This document shows positions 53,935 to 62,559 of a DNA stretch of 64,000 nt, piece by piece. How positions within the stretch are numbered: the stretch's first letter is position 1; each line of letters begins with the position of its first letter. The stretch comes from PHBD01 sp964578535 (GTDB lineage Bacteria > Desulfobacterota > Syntrophia > Syntrophales > PHBD01), in the NCBI GenBank assembly GCA_964578535.1, contig CAZODI010000001.1, positions 124,001-188,000 of the forward strand. Reading direction: 5' to 3'. The notes below the pieces were generated by a model, which was not told the DNA's origin, ran no database searches, and worked only from the letters and a program-made list of their open reading frames with translations. The position numbers were made by a program, and so were the translations under genes.

Positions 53935-54261
53935 ATGATGAGCGACAATAAAGTCATTCTTATTGCAAAAAAAATTACTTACTATTCAGAGAAAGATGAA
54001 GCATATTTTTTTAAGTGGTTAGAAAGCATAAAGTGTGTTGAAAGTCTTGATGGTAAAGGTGATACCTTGTTTATAAATGTAATGCTCGACAAGGTTAACG
54101 ATAAATCATTAAGGGAGATAGTCGCACTATTTTATAGATATAAAGTTGATATGAAACAGCTCTCTGTATTTAAGAGTGACAAGAATAAGGATTGGTTTTG
54201 TAAGACGCATGCATTTTGGCATAGACGAGTATTTGGAAAAAATAAAATTATCAGTATTTGA
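53935..54261 (+). CDS. Candidate immunity protein for the Rhs toxin tip
   Basis: A 108-residue AT-rich gene begins three bases after the Rhs stop; its Shine-Dalgarno AGGAGG (53923-53928) lies inside the last Rhs codons. There is no signal peptide, so the product stays in the cytoplasm, as immunity proteins do. It contains AYFFKWLESIKCVESLDGKG and IVALFYRYKVDMKQLSVFK but no motif I recognise. The immunity role rests on position alone: a small, compositionally distinct gene directly behind a polymorphic toxin C-terminus. ATG 53938 is an alternative start. Confidence 0.6.
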   Translation: MMSDNKVILIAKKITYYSEKDEAYFFKWLESIKCVESLDGKGDTLFINVMLDKVNDKSLREIVALFYRYKVDMKQLSVFKSDKNKDWFCKTHAFWHRRVFGKNKIISI

Positions 54262-54446
54262 TTACTATCGTCATCGAAGATCTCATGTTAGCTGATTGGT
54301 TTTTGGGGGATTGAAAAAGAGATAGGTAGTTTAATTGAAATTAAAATATTTAATGCCGAGACATACATATGTTTATTTGTGTCGTATCATCTGTCATTAT
54401 AAAAAGGTTATCTTGATTAAATATAGCATCTCGGAGGGATTGGAAA

Positions 54447-57400
54447 ATGATTTCAAGGTTACGATACGCCTTCATGCTCATTGCTGCGATGTTCATGATC
54501 CTTTTTCAATCGGTGATCCCTCTTTGTGCAGAATCCATTAAATATGAGTACGACGATCTGAACCGTCTGATCCGTGTCCAACATGGAGACGGTAAAACAA
54601 TAGATTACAGCTACGATGAAGTCGGAAATGTGATGCTGAAGAAACAGAACGGAGATGTTGCCGCCCCGGTCACAACGGCATCGCCTGCGGGCGGGATCTA
54701 CAATACCACCCAATCGGTGACCCTGACTTGTTCGGACGGATCAGGGGTGGGGTGTGATAAGATTTACTTCACCACCGACGGGACAACTCCAACCACGGCA
54801 TCATCCGTTTATTCCTCTCCAATCACTATTGCATCGACGACAACGCTGAAGTTTTTTGCACAGGATAAGGCCGGGAACAGCGAAGCCGTGAAGACGGAAG
54901 TTTATACGATCGACACGGTCTCTCCGGTGACAACGGCATCTCCGGCCGGCGGGGTTTATAACACGACCCAGTCGGTGATCCTGAGTTGTACGGACGCGAC
55001 CGGATCTGGCTGTGACAAGATCTACTACACCAAGGACGGAAAGACCCCAACCACGGCATCTACGGTGTATTCCTCACCGATAATCATTGCCTCGACAACG
55101 AAACTGAAGTTCTTTGGAAAGGACAAGGCCGGGAACAGCGAGGCCGTGAAGACGGAAGTGTATACGATCGACACGACCGCCCCGGTGACGACGGCATCTC
55201 CGGCCGGCGGGGCTTATCGATCACAACAGAAGGTAACGTTGAGTTGTACAGACGGAACCGGCGTGGGTTGTGACAAGATCTATTATACGACCGACGGGAC
55301 CACTCCCACGACTGGCTCTGCGGTCTATGATTCACCGATCGACATCATTGTTTCCAAGACGCTGAAATATTTCGCGAAGGATAAGGCCGGGAAAAGCGAA
55401 GCGGTAAAGGCGCAGACTTATCAGATTGACGCGGTTAGGCCTGTGACAACGGCATCGCCAACCGGTGGATCCTTCAAATCGATGCGGTCCGTCACACTGA
55501 CTTGCACCGACGGTTCATCCGGGACGGGATGCGATAAAATTTATTATACAATGGATGGCACAACACCAACAACGTCGTCCAAGGTTTATTCCACTCCACT
55601 TATCATCACCGACTCAACGGTTTTGAAGTTCATTGCGACAGATAAAGTCGGAAACACCGGGGTTCCGAAAACCGAAACATATACGTACGACATAATTGCC
55701 CCCGTGACGACAGCTACGCCTGCCGGCAGCACTTCGTACAATGCTCCACAGACGGTTAGCTTGAGCTGTGAGGACAATGTGCGCAATGGCTGCTACAAAA
55801 TTTACTACTCGAAAGACGGGACGACTCCGACGAAGGAATATTCCTCACCAATCAGCATTACCTCGACGACGACCCTGAAGTACTTCAGCAAGGACAAGGC
55901 AGACAATCGTGAGCAAATTCAGACCCATGTCTATAACATCGACAAGACCCTTCCAATGACAACGGCATCACCTGCCGGGGGGATTTATAATGCCGATCAG
56001 ACGGTCACGTTGAGCTGCGTGGAACCTTCAGGCGGGGAATGCGTGATTTATTACACAATCGATGGAAGCAATCCTAGGATACATTCCAAGTTGTTATATA
56101 AGAAACCGATCAGTATAACCGAGACCACCACATTGAAATTCTTTGGAAAAACATGGAGAATGTATCCGAAGGAGCAGTCAATTCAGAAGGATAGGTTAGA
56201 GGAGGTAAAGACGCAATCCTACATTATCGACAAGAATGCCCCGATCACGACAGCTTCATCGGCTGGAGGAACGTTCAATTCAACGCAAAATGTTACCTTG
56301 AGTTGCTCGGATGGAATAGGGACCGGATGCGACGTTATCTACTACACGTTAAACGGCGCGACCCCAGTCCCAGGTGCGGATGGTACCTCGGTGTATTTAT
56401 CGTCTCCAATTACAATAATAATGACGAAGACATTGAAGTTCTTCTCCAAGGATAAAGCCGGAAACAACGAGGCGGTGAAGGCCCTCAACTTTACAATTGA
56501 CAAAGTGGCGCCGGTGACGACGGCATCTCCGACCGGTGGGACTTACAACAAACCCCAATCGGTAACGCTAAGTTGTACGGAAGGGACCAAACCCGGGAGC
56601 GACAAGACAGGCTGTGACAAGATTTACTACACCACGGACGGAAACACTCCGACCGCGGCATCTCCGGTGTATGCCACCCCGATCAGCATCGCCTCGGCGA
56701 CAACGCTGAAATTCTTTGGAAAGGATAAGGCTGGGAACAACGAGGCGGTAAAGACGGAAGTTTATAAGATCGACACGGCCGCTCCGGTGACAACGGCATC
56801 TCCGTCCGGCGGGGCTTATAACACGACCCAGTCGGTAGCCTTGAGCTGTACAGACGGGACCGGACTCGGCTGTGAGAAGATCTACTACACCACGGACGGA
56901 ACCACTCCGACGACGGCATCTCCAGTGTATGCCACCCCGATCGGCATCGCTGGGACGACGACGCTGAAGTTCTTTGGAAAGGACAAGGCCGGGAACAGCG
57001 AGTCGGTGAAGACGGAAGTTTATACGATCGACACGGCCGCTCCGGTGACGATGGCATCGCCGGCCGGCGGGACTTATTATATGACCCAGTCGGTAACCCT
57101 GAGCTGTACAGACGGGACCGGAGCTGGCTGTGATAAGATCTACTACAGCACGGACGGAACGACCCCGACCACAACATCTCCGGTGTATTCCACCCCGATC
57201 AGCATCGCCTCGGCGACAACGCTGAAATTCTTTGGAAAGGATAAGGCTGGGAACAACGAGGCGGTAAAGACGGAAGTTTATAAGATCGACACGGCCGCTC
57301 CGGTGACAACGGCATCTCCGTCCGGCGGGGCTTATAACACGACCCAGTCGGTAGCCTTGAGCTGTACAGACGGGACCGGACTCGGCTGTGAGAAGATCTA

Positions 57401-58115
57401 CTACACCACGGACGGAACCACTCCGACGACGGCATCTCCAGTGTATGCCACCCCGATCGGCATCGCTGGGACGACGACGCTGAAGTTCTTTGGAAAGGAC
57501 AAGGCCGGGAACAGCGAGTCGGTGAAGACGGAAGTTTATACGATCGACACGGCCGCTCCGGTGACGATGGCATCGCCGGCCGGCGGGACTTATTATATGA
57601 CCCAGTCGGTAACCCTGAGCTGTACAGACGGGACCGGAGCTGGCTGTGATAAGATCTACTACAGCACGGACGGAACGACCCCGACCACAACATCTCCGGT
57701 GTATTCCACCCCGATCAGCATCGCCTCGACGACAACGCTGAAGTTCTTCGCGAAAGACAAGGCCGGGAACAGCGAAGCGACAAAGACAGAAGCATATACG
57801 ATCGACAGGGCCGCTCCGGTGACGATGGCTTCGCCTCAAGGTGGTTCTGTATCGCATATGAGTCCAATAACGGTGACTTTGAGCTGTAATGACGGCTCTG
57901 GATCTGAATGTGAAAATATCTACTACTGTTTGTCTAATTACGACGTTAATCCTACGGTATCTAGTTTTTCTGTATATAATAACCCGATTACAATTACACC
58001 CGCATACATGTTTCCATACGAAACTCAGATACTATATCATTATGCACGGGACAAGGCAGGTAATGTGGAGGCTGTAAAAAAAGAATTATATTATTTCAAC
58101 ATGAGCCTTCCCTAA
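54447..58115 (+). CDS. Exported protein of 13 chitobiase/hexosaminidase C-terminal-type (CHB_HEX_C) repeats with an N-terminal YD motif
   Basis: A signal peptide (FMLIAAMFMILFQSVIPLCA) is followed by a single Rhs-like YD unit (YEYDDLNRLIRVQHGDGK, DYSYDEVGNVMLKKQ). Thirteen repeats of about 86 residues follow, each reading roughly APVTTASPAGGxY, TxSVTLSCTDG, GCDKIYYTTDGTTPT and TLKFFxKDKAGN. Most carry two Cys that could form one disulfide per module. This is the beta-sandwich appended to chitinases and surface proteins. Repeats 9-10 and 11-12 are identical at DNA level. There is no anchor or sorting signal at the end. GGAGG precedes ATG 54447. Adhesion or surface scaffolding is the likely role (inference); secretion by the adjacent T2SS is possible. 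Confidence 0.85.
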   Translation: MISRLRYAFMLIAAMFMILFQSVIPLCAESIKYEYDDLNRLIRVQHGDGKTIDYSYDEVGNVMLKKQNGDVAAPVTTASPAGGIYNTTQSVTLTCSDGSGVGCDKIYFTTDGTTPTTASSVYSSPITIASTTTLKFFAQDKAGNSEAVKTEVYTIDTVSPVTTASPAGGVYNTTQSVILSCTDATGSGCDKIYYTKDGKTPTTASTVYSSPIIIASTTKLKFFGKDKAGNSEAVKTEVYTIDTTAPVTTASPAGGAYRSQQKVTLSCTDGTGVGCDKIYYTTDGTTPTTGSAVYDSPIDIIVSKTLKYFAKDKAGKSEAVKAQTYQIDAVRPVTTASPTGGSFKSMRSVTLTCTDGSSGTGCDKIYYTMDGTTPTTSSKVYSTPLIITDSTVLKFIATDKVGNTGVPKTETYTYDIIAPVTTATPAGSTSYNAPQTVSLSCEDNVRNGCYKIYYSKDGTTPTKEYSSPISITSTTTLKYFSKDKADNREQIQTHVYNIDKTLPMTTASPAGGIYNADQTVTLSCVEPSGGECVIYYTIDGSNPRIHSKLLYKKPISITETTTLKFFGKTWRMYPKEQSIQKDRLEEVKTQSYIIDKNAPITTASSAGGTFNSTQNVTLSCSDGIGTGCDVIYYTLNGATPVPGADGTSVYLSSPITIIMTKTLKFFSKDKAGNNEAVKALNFTIDKVAPVTTASPTGGTYNKPQSVTLSCTEGTKPGSDKTGCDKIYYTTDGNTPTAASPVYATPISIASATTLKFFGKDKAGNNEAVKTEVYKIDTAAPVTTASPSGGAYNTTQSVALSCTDGTGLGCEKIYYTTDGTTPTTASPVYATPIGIAGTTTLKFFGKDKAGNSESVKTEVYTIDTAAPVTMASPAGGTYYMTQSVTLSCTDGTGAGCDKIYYSTDGTTPTTTSPVYSTPISIASATTLKFFGKDKAGNNEAVKTEVYKIDTAAPVTTASPSGGAYNTTQSVALSCTDGTGLGCEKIYYTTDGTTPTTASPVYATPIGIAGTTTLKFFGKDKAGNSESVKTEVYTIDTAAPVTMASPAGGTYYMTQSVTLSCTDGTGAGCDKIYYSTDGTTPTTTSPVYSTPISIASTTTLKFFAKDKAGNSEATKTEAYTIDRAAPVTMASPQGGSVSHMSPITVTLSCNDGSGSECENIYYCLSNYDVNPTVSSFSVYNNPITITPAYMFPYETQILYHYARDKAGNVEAVKKELYYFNMSLP
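56674..57728 (+). repeat. Perfect 539-bp direct repeat (period 516 bp) within the repeat protein gene
   Basis: 56674-57212 and 57190-57728 read as identical, offset by 516 bp, which is two 86-residue modules. Flanking modules differ at many synonymous sites, so this pair was copied recently. The exact copy number could also be affected by assembly. Confidence 0.85.
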
Positions 58116-58702
58116 TATGGCAGAAAAATGAAAAACAATCCTAAGTAGTCGTTCAGTACGGGAATAACTAACTGAAGATCGAAAAGAAGTCAGGAAGGTG
58201 AGCTCACAGTTCTTCTTTCCTAAGTTAATTGTGCCTCGTCCAACGGAGTGGCAGAGGACAGTCCCTCGATGAAACGATACAATATGAAAAGAACGAGCGG
58301 CTTAATAATCTCCACAAACATGCATATTCACCCTTATGATCGTTTCTTAAACCATTAAATAATCTAATATCGATACATTCCATAATCATGTATCTTGTCG
58401 AAAGTAATGATCATTTGGCATCGTGATAATACCTACGTTCTGTTGGTATTGTTCAATTGATCAACAGGTATTGCAATATCTGCAAGAATCACTTTTAGTG
58501 CAACCCTGATTTACTTTTCCGGATTGCATGAGCATCCGGAGAAACCCCTCTCCCCTGTAAAAATTGCCGGATTTGGTTGCGGATGAATTGAAAAGCCATC
58601 AATAGGCTTTTCCCGTTCGCCATACATCTTTCTTTTCTCGTCCCGAGTTTCGAGAGGACGACAAACTTGTATACCTTTTCATGGAAGGGACTGGAGGTCT
58701 GG
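58116..58702. other. AT-rich intergenic region before gspG
   Basis: No gene is supported. Two hairpins are visible: CCGGAT/ATCCGG around the CCGGATTGCATGAGC segment near 58515-58535, and AAAAGCC (58591-58597)/GGCTTTT (58605-58611). The second is terminator-like but has a short T-run. A promoter for gspG is expected here but none is clear. Confidence 0.4.
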
Positions 58703-59131
58703 ATGCTATTCATAAGTAAAAAAAGGAACGGGCAGTCTGGAGTTACCCTGATCGAAATGATTGTTGTCATGGTCATGATTGCCCTTCTGGCGGCCTTGGT
58801 TGCGCCGAGGCTTTTCCCCAAACTCGGCAAGGGGAAACAGGCTGCTGCAAAAGCACAAATTGAGTTACTCGGGCAGGCTTTGGACCACTTTCGTCTGGAT
58901 ACCGGCAGATACCCGACGGGCCAGGAAGGGTTGGCGGCACTTACACAAAATCCGGGAGTCGAGAAGTGGGAGGGCCCGTATCTGAAAAAGGAAGTGCCCG
59001 CAGACCCATGGGGGAAACCATACTATTACAAGACGCCGGGTGAGCATGGAGAATATGACCTCATTTCATATGGACGTGACAGCACCCAGGGGGGAGAGGG
59101 AGAGGATCAAGATATTGTTAGTTCAGAATAA
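58703..59131 (+). CDS. gspG: Type II secretion major pseudopilin GspG
   Basis: The 142-residue prepilin has a short basic leader (MLFISKKRNGQSG), the prepilin-peptidase site G/V and the hydrophobic helix VTLIEMIVVMVMIALLAALV with the conserved Glu5. The mature first residue is Val where Phe is usual. The globular part shows RYPTGQEGLAAL, EGPYLKKEVPADPWGKPYYY and the C-terminal DLISYGRDS calcium-binding loop of GspG. GGAGG precedes ATG 58703. GspG forms the short pseudopilus that pushes folded periplasmic cargo through the secretin. Confidence 0.93.
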   Translation: MLFISKKRNGQSGVTLIEMIVVMVMIALLAALVAPRLFPKLGKGKQAAAKAQIELLGQALDHFRLDTGRYPTGQEGLAALTQNPGVEKWEGPYLKKEVPADPWGKPYYYKTPGEHGEYDLISYGRDSTQGGEGEDQDIVSSE

Positions 59132-59241
59132 CGGCGCTTCGCGCTTTTTAGAATTATTTTTGTACCATATAAGCATTTTACACCAATTTATCTTAAGTTA
59201 ATCGATTATGATGAAAGGTTTATTTATATTGATATTAAGAA

Positions 59242-61608
59242 GTGATGCCTAAAATGATTCGATCATTTATTTTACTTATATTGTTTCAACTGTGTGCTGG
59301 TAGTGAAGCGGTAATGCTTTATGCGGCTCCGGCGAACTTGTCGATGGAACTGGCCCAAAAATCCGCTCCGATATCACCACTTCATGAATCTGAAATACAG
59401 AAAAATAAACACCCCACCTCGGAGCCTGCATCTTCAAAGGTAGAAACTCAAGTTTCGGAAAAAAAGCAGCAATCAGCTGAAACCACGGAGACAACCCAGA
59501 AAAAGCAGGCAACAGGTCAGGAAACAAAGGCCCAGGAGACAAAGGCCCAGGAGACAAAGGCCCAGGAGACAAAGGCCCAGGAGACAAAGGCCAAACCGTC
59601 ATCAACACAGATCCCGCAACAGGGTGGGAACAACGCCAGTCCGCTTCCCGGCCGGCAAAGTCCGGAGGCGAAAAAACAACTGAAACCGTCGTCACCGGAG
59701 GAAGCAAAGCAAACGGCTAACCAGGCCCAAGGAGCGCCCGCAGCAGTGCTCCCGCAGAAAACAACCCAGAGCAAACCTGCGACTGTGCTGCCTCAGAAGC
59801 CGTCGGCCGGTTCGCCTGTGCCGGGGATGCCACCGCATCCCCCGACGACGCAAGGGATGCCGCCCTCTGCTCCTCCTTTCCCCGGCGGCCCCGCAGCTTC
59901 AGCGAAGCACACCATAAGCAAAGGGCAGGTAAGCCTCAACTTTGACGATGCGGACGTGTACGAGGTGGTTCACACCCTTTTCGGGAATGTGCTGAAGGTC
60001 AACTATATCATCGACCCGCGCGTGAAAGGGCGTGTTACCTTCCGGTCCGTAGCGCCGATCGCCCAGGAAAACGTCCTGCCGCTGATGGAAGTCATCCTGA
60101 GGCTCAATGGAGTGGCTGTTGTCGAAGATAGTGGATTGTACAGGATCATTCCAATCAGCGAAATCGCTCGGGAACCGGCGGCGATCGGTATCGGGCGATC
60201 AGAAAAGAACGTGAAACTGCAGGGAACCGCTCTTCTTCAAGTGATCCCGATTCGGTACACGCTCTCTTCAGATATTGTAAAACTTATCAGTCCTTTTCTT
60301 TCGACAAACGCCGCTCTCGTCGATGTCCCGAGAAGCAACCAGATTGTGGTTGTGGATACCGACGCAAACGTCAAACGTCTCATTCAACTGGTCAATATCT
60401 TTGACAGTGAGCAGCAGAAGCAGCATGGCCCGCAGGTCTTTGTCCATCATGTTCAAAACAGCAAGGCGAAAGACATCGTGACCATGCTGCAGCAAATATT
60501 TCTCGGTGCAAGTACGGGTTCGGAGAAAGCGGCAACAAAGAAATCGTTTACGCCATCGGGGCGGACATCCCAGACAACGCCCGATACCCATGGATCCACA
60601 CATAGCAAACAGGGTTCGACGAACGAGGCATTGTTGTCGGACATCGCAAGGATCTATGTCAATGAATCCATCAACGCGGTGATTATTGTCGGTACCCCGG
60701 AAGACTATGAAACCATAAAAGAAACCATCAGGAAAATGGACATTGTTCCCCGGCAGGTGATGATCGAAGGGGTCGTCGCTCAGATATCGCTGAAGGACAA
60801 TATGAGCATGGGGCTGGCTTGGTCCATGAATGCCGGCGGCCTCGGAAGTCAGATTGCATTGAATCCGGGTAGCCTGAACAGTGATAGCCTTCCCGGCAGC
60901 GGCTTCTCATATGTGGCGATGGATGCCGCAGGAACCATCAAGGCCGTGATCTCCGCCCTGGCCTCGGAGTCGAAAGCCAAACTGCTTGCCTCTCCTCATA
61001 TCCTGGTATCGGACAATCGGGAAGCAAGAATCCAGGTGGGGCAATCAGTTCCGATCCCGACTTCGGAAACCATTGCGAGCGCAAGCGTGCCGGCGCAGAG
61101 GACAATTCAATATAAAGACATCGGCATCATTCTGAAGGTGAAGCCGATGATTAACGACAGCGGCCTTGTCACGCTGGACATTGTCCAAGAGGTGTCCACC
61201 TATTCAACCCTTTTGCTATATTCCGACGAGAAGCAGATTATTCTTAACAAAACAGAGGTTTCCACCAATCTGGTGGTGCAAGATGGACAGACAATCGTGA
61301 TAGGCGGTCTTATACGGGAAGACGCCTCCAAGTCCAAATCCGGCATTCCACTGCTCATCAAGATCCCGATCCTTGGCTATCTTTTTGGAAACACGGATAT
61401 TGATGAATCAAGAAATGAGCTGATCATCCTTCTGACTCCTCATGTTGTTAAATCAAAAAAAGAAACGGATGAATTAACAAAAGGATTTGTCGACAAGATG
61501 ACAGAAAAGGAAAAGGACATGAAACGAGACGAGATTCTGCAGAATGTGAAACGGCATAAACAAAATGAAAAAGGACAAGTAAAGGATGAAACCAAAGTAA
61601 AAGAATGA
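59242..61608 (+). CDS. gspD: Type II secretion outer-membrane secretin GspD
   Basis: The 788-residue secretin has a signal peptide and then about 190 residues of unusual low-complexity sequence (Lys/Glu/Gln/Pro-rich, five ETKAQ units) before the N0 domain (VSLNFDDADVYEVVHTLFGN, residues about 233-310). N1 has IPIRYTLSSDIVKLISPFLS, and N2 has VHHVQNSKAKDIVTMLQQIF and IYVNESINAVIIVGTPED. The secretin barrel has ASPHILVSDNREARIQVGQS, IQYKDIGIILKVKP, VVQDGQTIVIGGL and GIPLLIKIPILGYLFG. It forms the outer-membrane channel for folded proteins. The start is GTG 59242 or the next codon ATG 59245. No canonical lipobox is seen. Confidence 0.93.
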   Translation: MMPKMIRSFILLILFQLCAGSEAVMLYAAPANLSMELAQKSAPISPLHESEIQKNKHPTSEPASSKVETQVSEKKQQSAETTETTQKKQATGQETKAQETKAQETKAQETKAQETKAKPSSTQIPQQGGNNASPLPGRQSPEAKKQLKPSSPEEAKQTANQAQGAPAAVLPQKTTQSKPATVLPQKPSAGSPVPGMPPHPPTTQGMPPSAPPFPGGPAASAKHTISKGQVSLNFDDADVYEVVHTLFGNVLKVNYIIDPRVKGRVTFRSVAPIAQENVLPLMEVILRLNGVAVVEDSGLYRIIPISEIAREPAAIGIGRSEKNVKLQGTALLQVIPIRYTLSSDIVKLISPFLSTNAALVDVPRSNQIVVVDTDANVKRLIQLVNIFDSEQQKQHGPQVFVHHVQNSKAKDIVTMLQQIFLGASTGSEKAATKKSFTPSGRTSQTTPDTHGSTHSKQGSTNEALLSDIARIYVNESINAVIIVGTPEDYETIKETIRKMDIVPRQVMIEGVVAQISLKDNMSMGLAWSMNAGGLGSQIALNPGSLNSDSLPGSGFSYVAMDAAGTIKAVISALASESKAKLLASPHILVSDNREARIQVGQSVPIPTSETIASASVPAQRTIQYKDIGIILKVKPMINDSGLVTLDIVQEVSTYSTLLLYSDEKQIILNKTEVSTNLVVQDGQTIVIGGLIREDASKSKSGIPLLIKIPILGYLFGNTDIDESRNELIILLTPHVVKSKKETDELTKGFVDKMTEKEKDMKRDEILQNVKRHKQNEKGQVKDETKVKE
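59521..59595 (+). repeat. 15-bp tandem repeat (five units) in gspD
   Basis: Units of GAGACAAAGGCCCAG begin at 59521, 59536, 59551, 59566 and 59581 (first and last slightly different), encoding ETKAQ. The run lies in the linker and could vary in copy number by slippage without changing frame. Confidence 0.85.
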
Positions 61609-61739
61609 AAATGTAAATTTTAATAAAGTCCGTTGGCTTGAGGCGGCAGTCTTGCATTAGAACCATTTGAACTCTCGCACAATTTTGATGAGTCTGAATA
61701 TTCGGATATTGACAGGTACTTGAAGATGATAATTCGCTT

Positions 61740-62462
61740 ATGAAGACAATCAATTATGTGAGCAAAATGATGGGAGATAATAAATACGATCAACAGGATA
61801 ATCATGACGTTATTAATAATTGCATCATTTTCATCATCGGATTGCGAACGATGCAGAATGATATAATTAAGTATTTTATCGAGAATCAGGTCGGTGCCAG
61901 ATGTGCTATCAGCGCAAATATAGATATTTTATTTCATACTAATAATGATTACGATCATGAGATTAGAATAGGATTATGGGACTTCCAAAGTACGAATTTA
62001 CAAAACATGTTCGCTGATTTGAAATATTATCGTGAGCGCACTTTTCAAAAGACTTATATTGCTCTATTCAATGTCTCCACTGGATTCGGTGTGGAGGATA
62101 AGTGCATAAGGAAAGGAATTAGAGGTTTCTTCTACGAAGATAATACACTGGAACAATTCCAGTCAGGTATTCACAAAATTATAAACGGTGGGTTGTTTGT
62201 TTCAAGAAAAATCATGGCTGAATACATCCTGAAGATCGAGGACCAGAACAGGATATCGGAGGTGGTAAACAAACCGCTTACGTTAAGACAGATGGAAATC
62301 CTCAAGCTCTTATCAAGAGGGGCATCGAACAAAGATATTTCAGAGAAACTTTGTATCAGTCCCAATACCGTCAAGGCTCATTTGTACGGCATTTTTCAGA
62401 CCATCAATGTCTCCAGCCGTCTTCAGGCAGCCACATGGGTGGCCAATAATCTGCATGGATAA
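61740..62462 (+). CDS. LuxR/NarL-type transcriptional regulator (CsgD-like)
   Basis: The C-terminal 65 residues form a LuxR helix-turn-helix: LTLRQMEILKLLSRGASNKD, ISEKLCISPNTVKAHLYGIF and NVSSRLQAATW. The N-terminal about 165 residues look like a degenerate receiver (CIIFIIGLRTMQNDIIKYFI, ending IHKIINGGLFVS), but no acidic pocket or phospho-acceptor Asp is evident, as in CsgD/VpsT-like regulators. It sits between gspD and gspE on the same strand and is AT-rich, so it probably controls this locus. Ligand (perhaps c-di-GMP) unknown. Internal ATGs at 61767 and 61770 are alternative starts. Confidence 0.82.
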   Translation: MKTINYVSKMMGDNKYDQQDNHDVINNCIIFIIGLRTMQNDIIKYFIENQVGARCAISANIDILFHTNNDYDHEIRIGLWDFQSTNLQNMFADLKYYRERTFQKTYIALFNVSTGFGVEDKCIRKGIRGFFYEDNTLEQFQSGIHKIINGGLFVSRKIMAEYILKIEDQNRISEVVNKPLTLRQMEILKLLSRGASNKDISEKLCISPNTVKAHLYGIFQTINVSSRLQAATWVANNLHG

Positions 62463-62559
62463 ATATGCTCAAATAAGAAATCGGCAAAATACAACTTTCA
62501 ACTTATTTAATTACACCGATCAGTACAGAAAAGTCAGCATCAATTGAAAAACTATGTTC

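Noticed and set aside
54335..54541. Small open frame before the CHB_HEX gene
   Set aside because: It overlaps the signal peptide of the real gene in another frame and has no Shine-Dalgarno or family resemblance.
56568..57857. Antisense open frames with repeats inside the CHB_HEX array
   Set aside because: Mirror of the plus-strand repeats; Arg/Ser-rich and without start signals.
54900..57900. Regular repeats taken as a CRISPR array
   Set aside because: Unit of about 258 bp, coding in one frame with signal peptide and protein-level conservation; not direct repeats with spacers.
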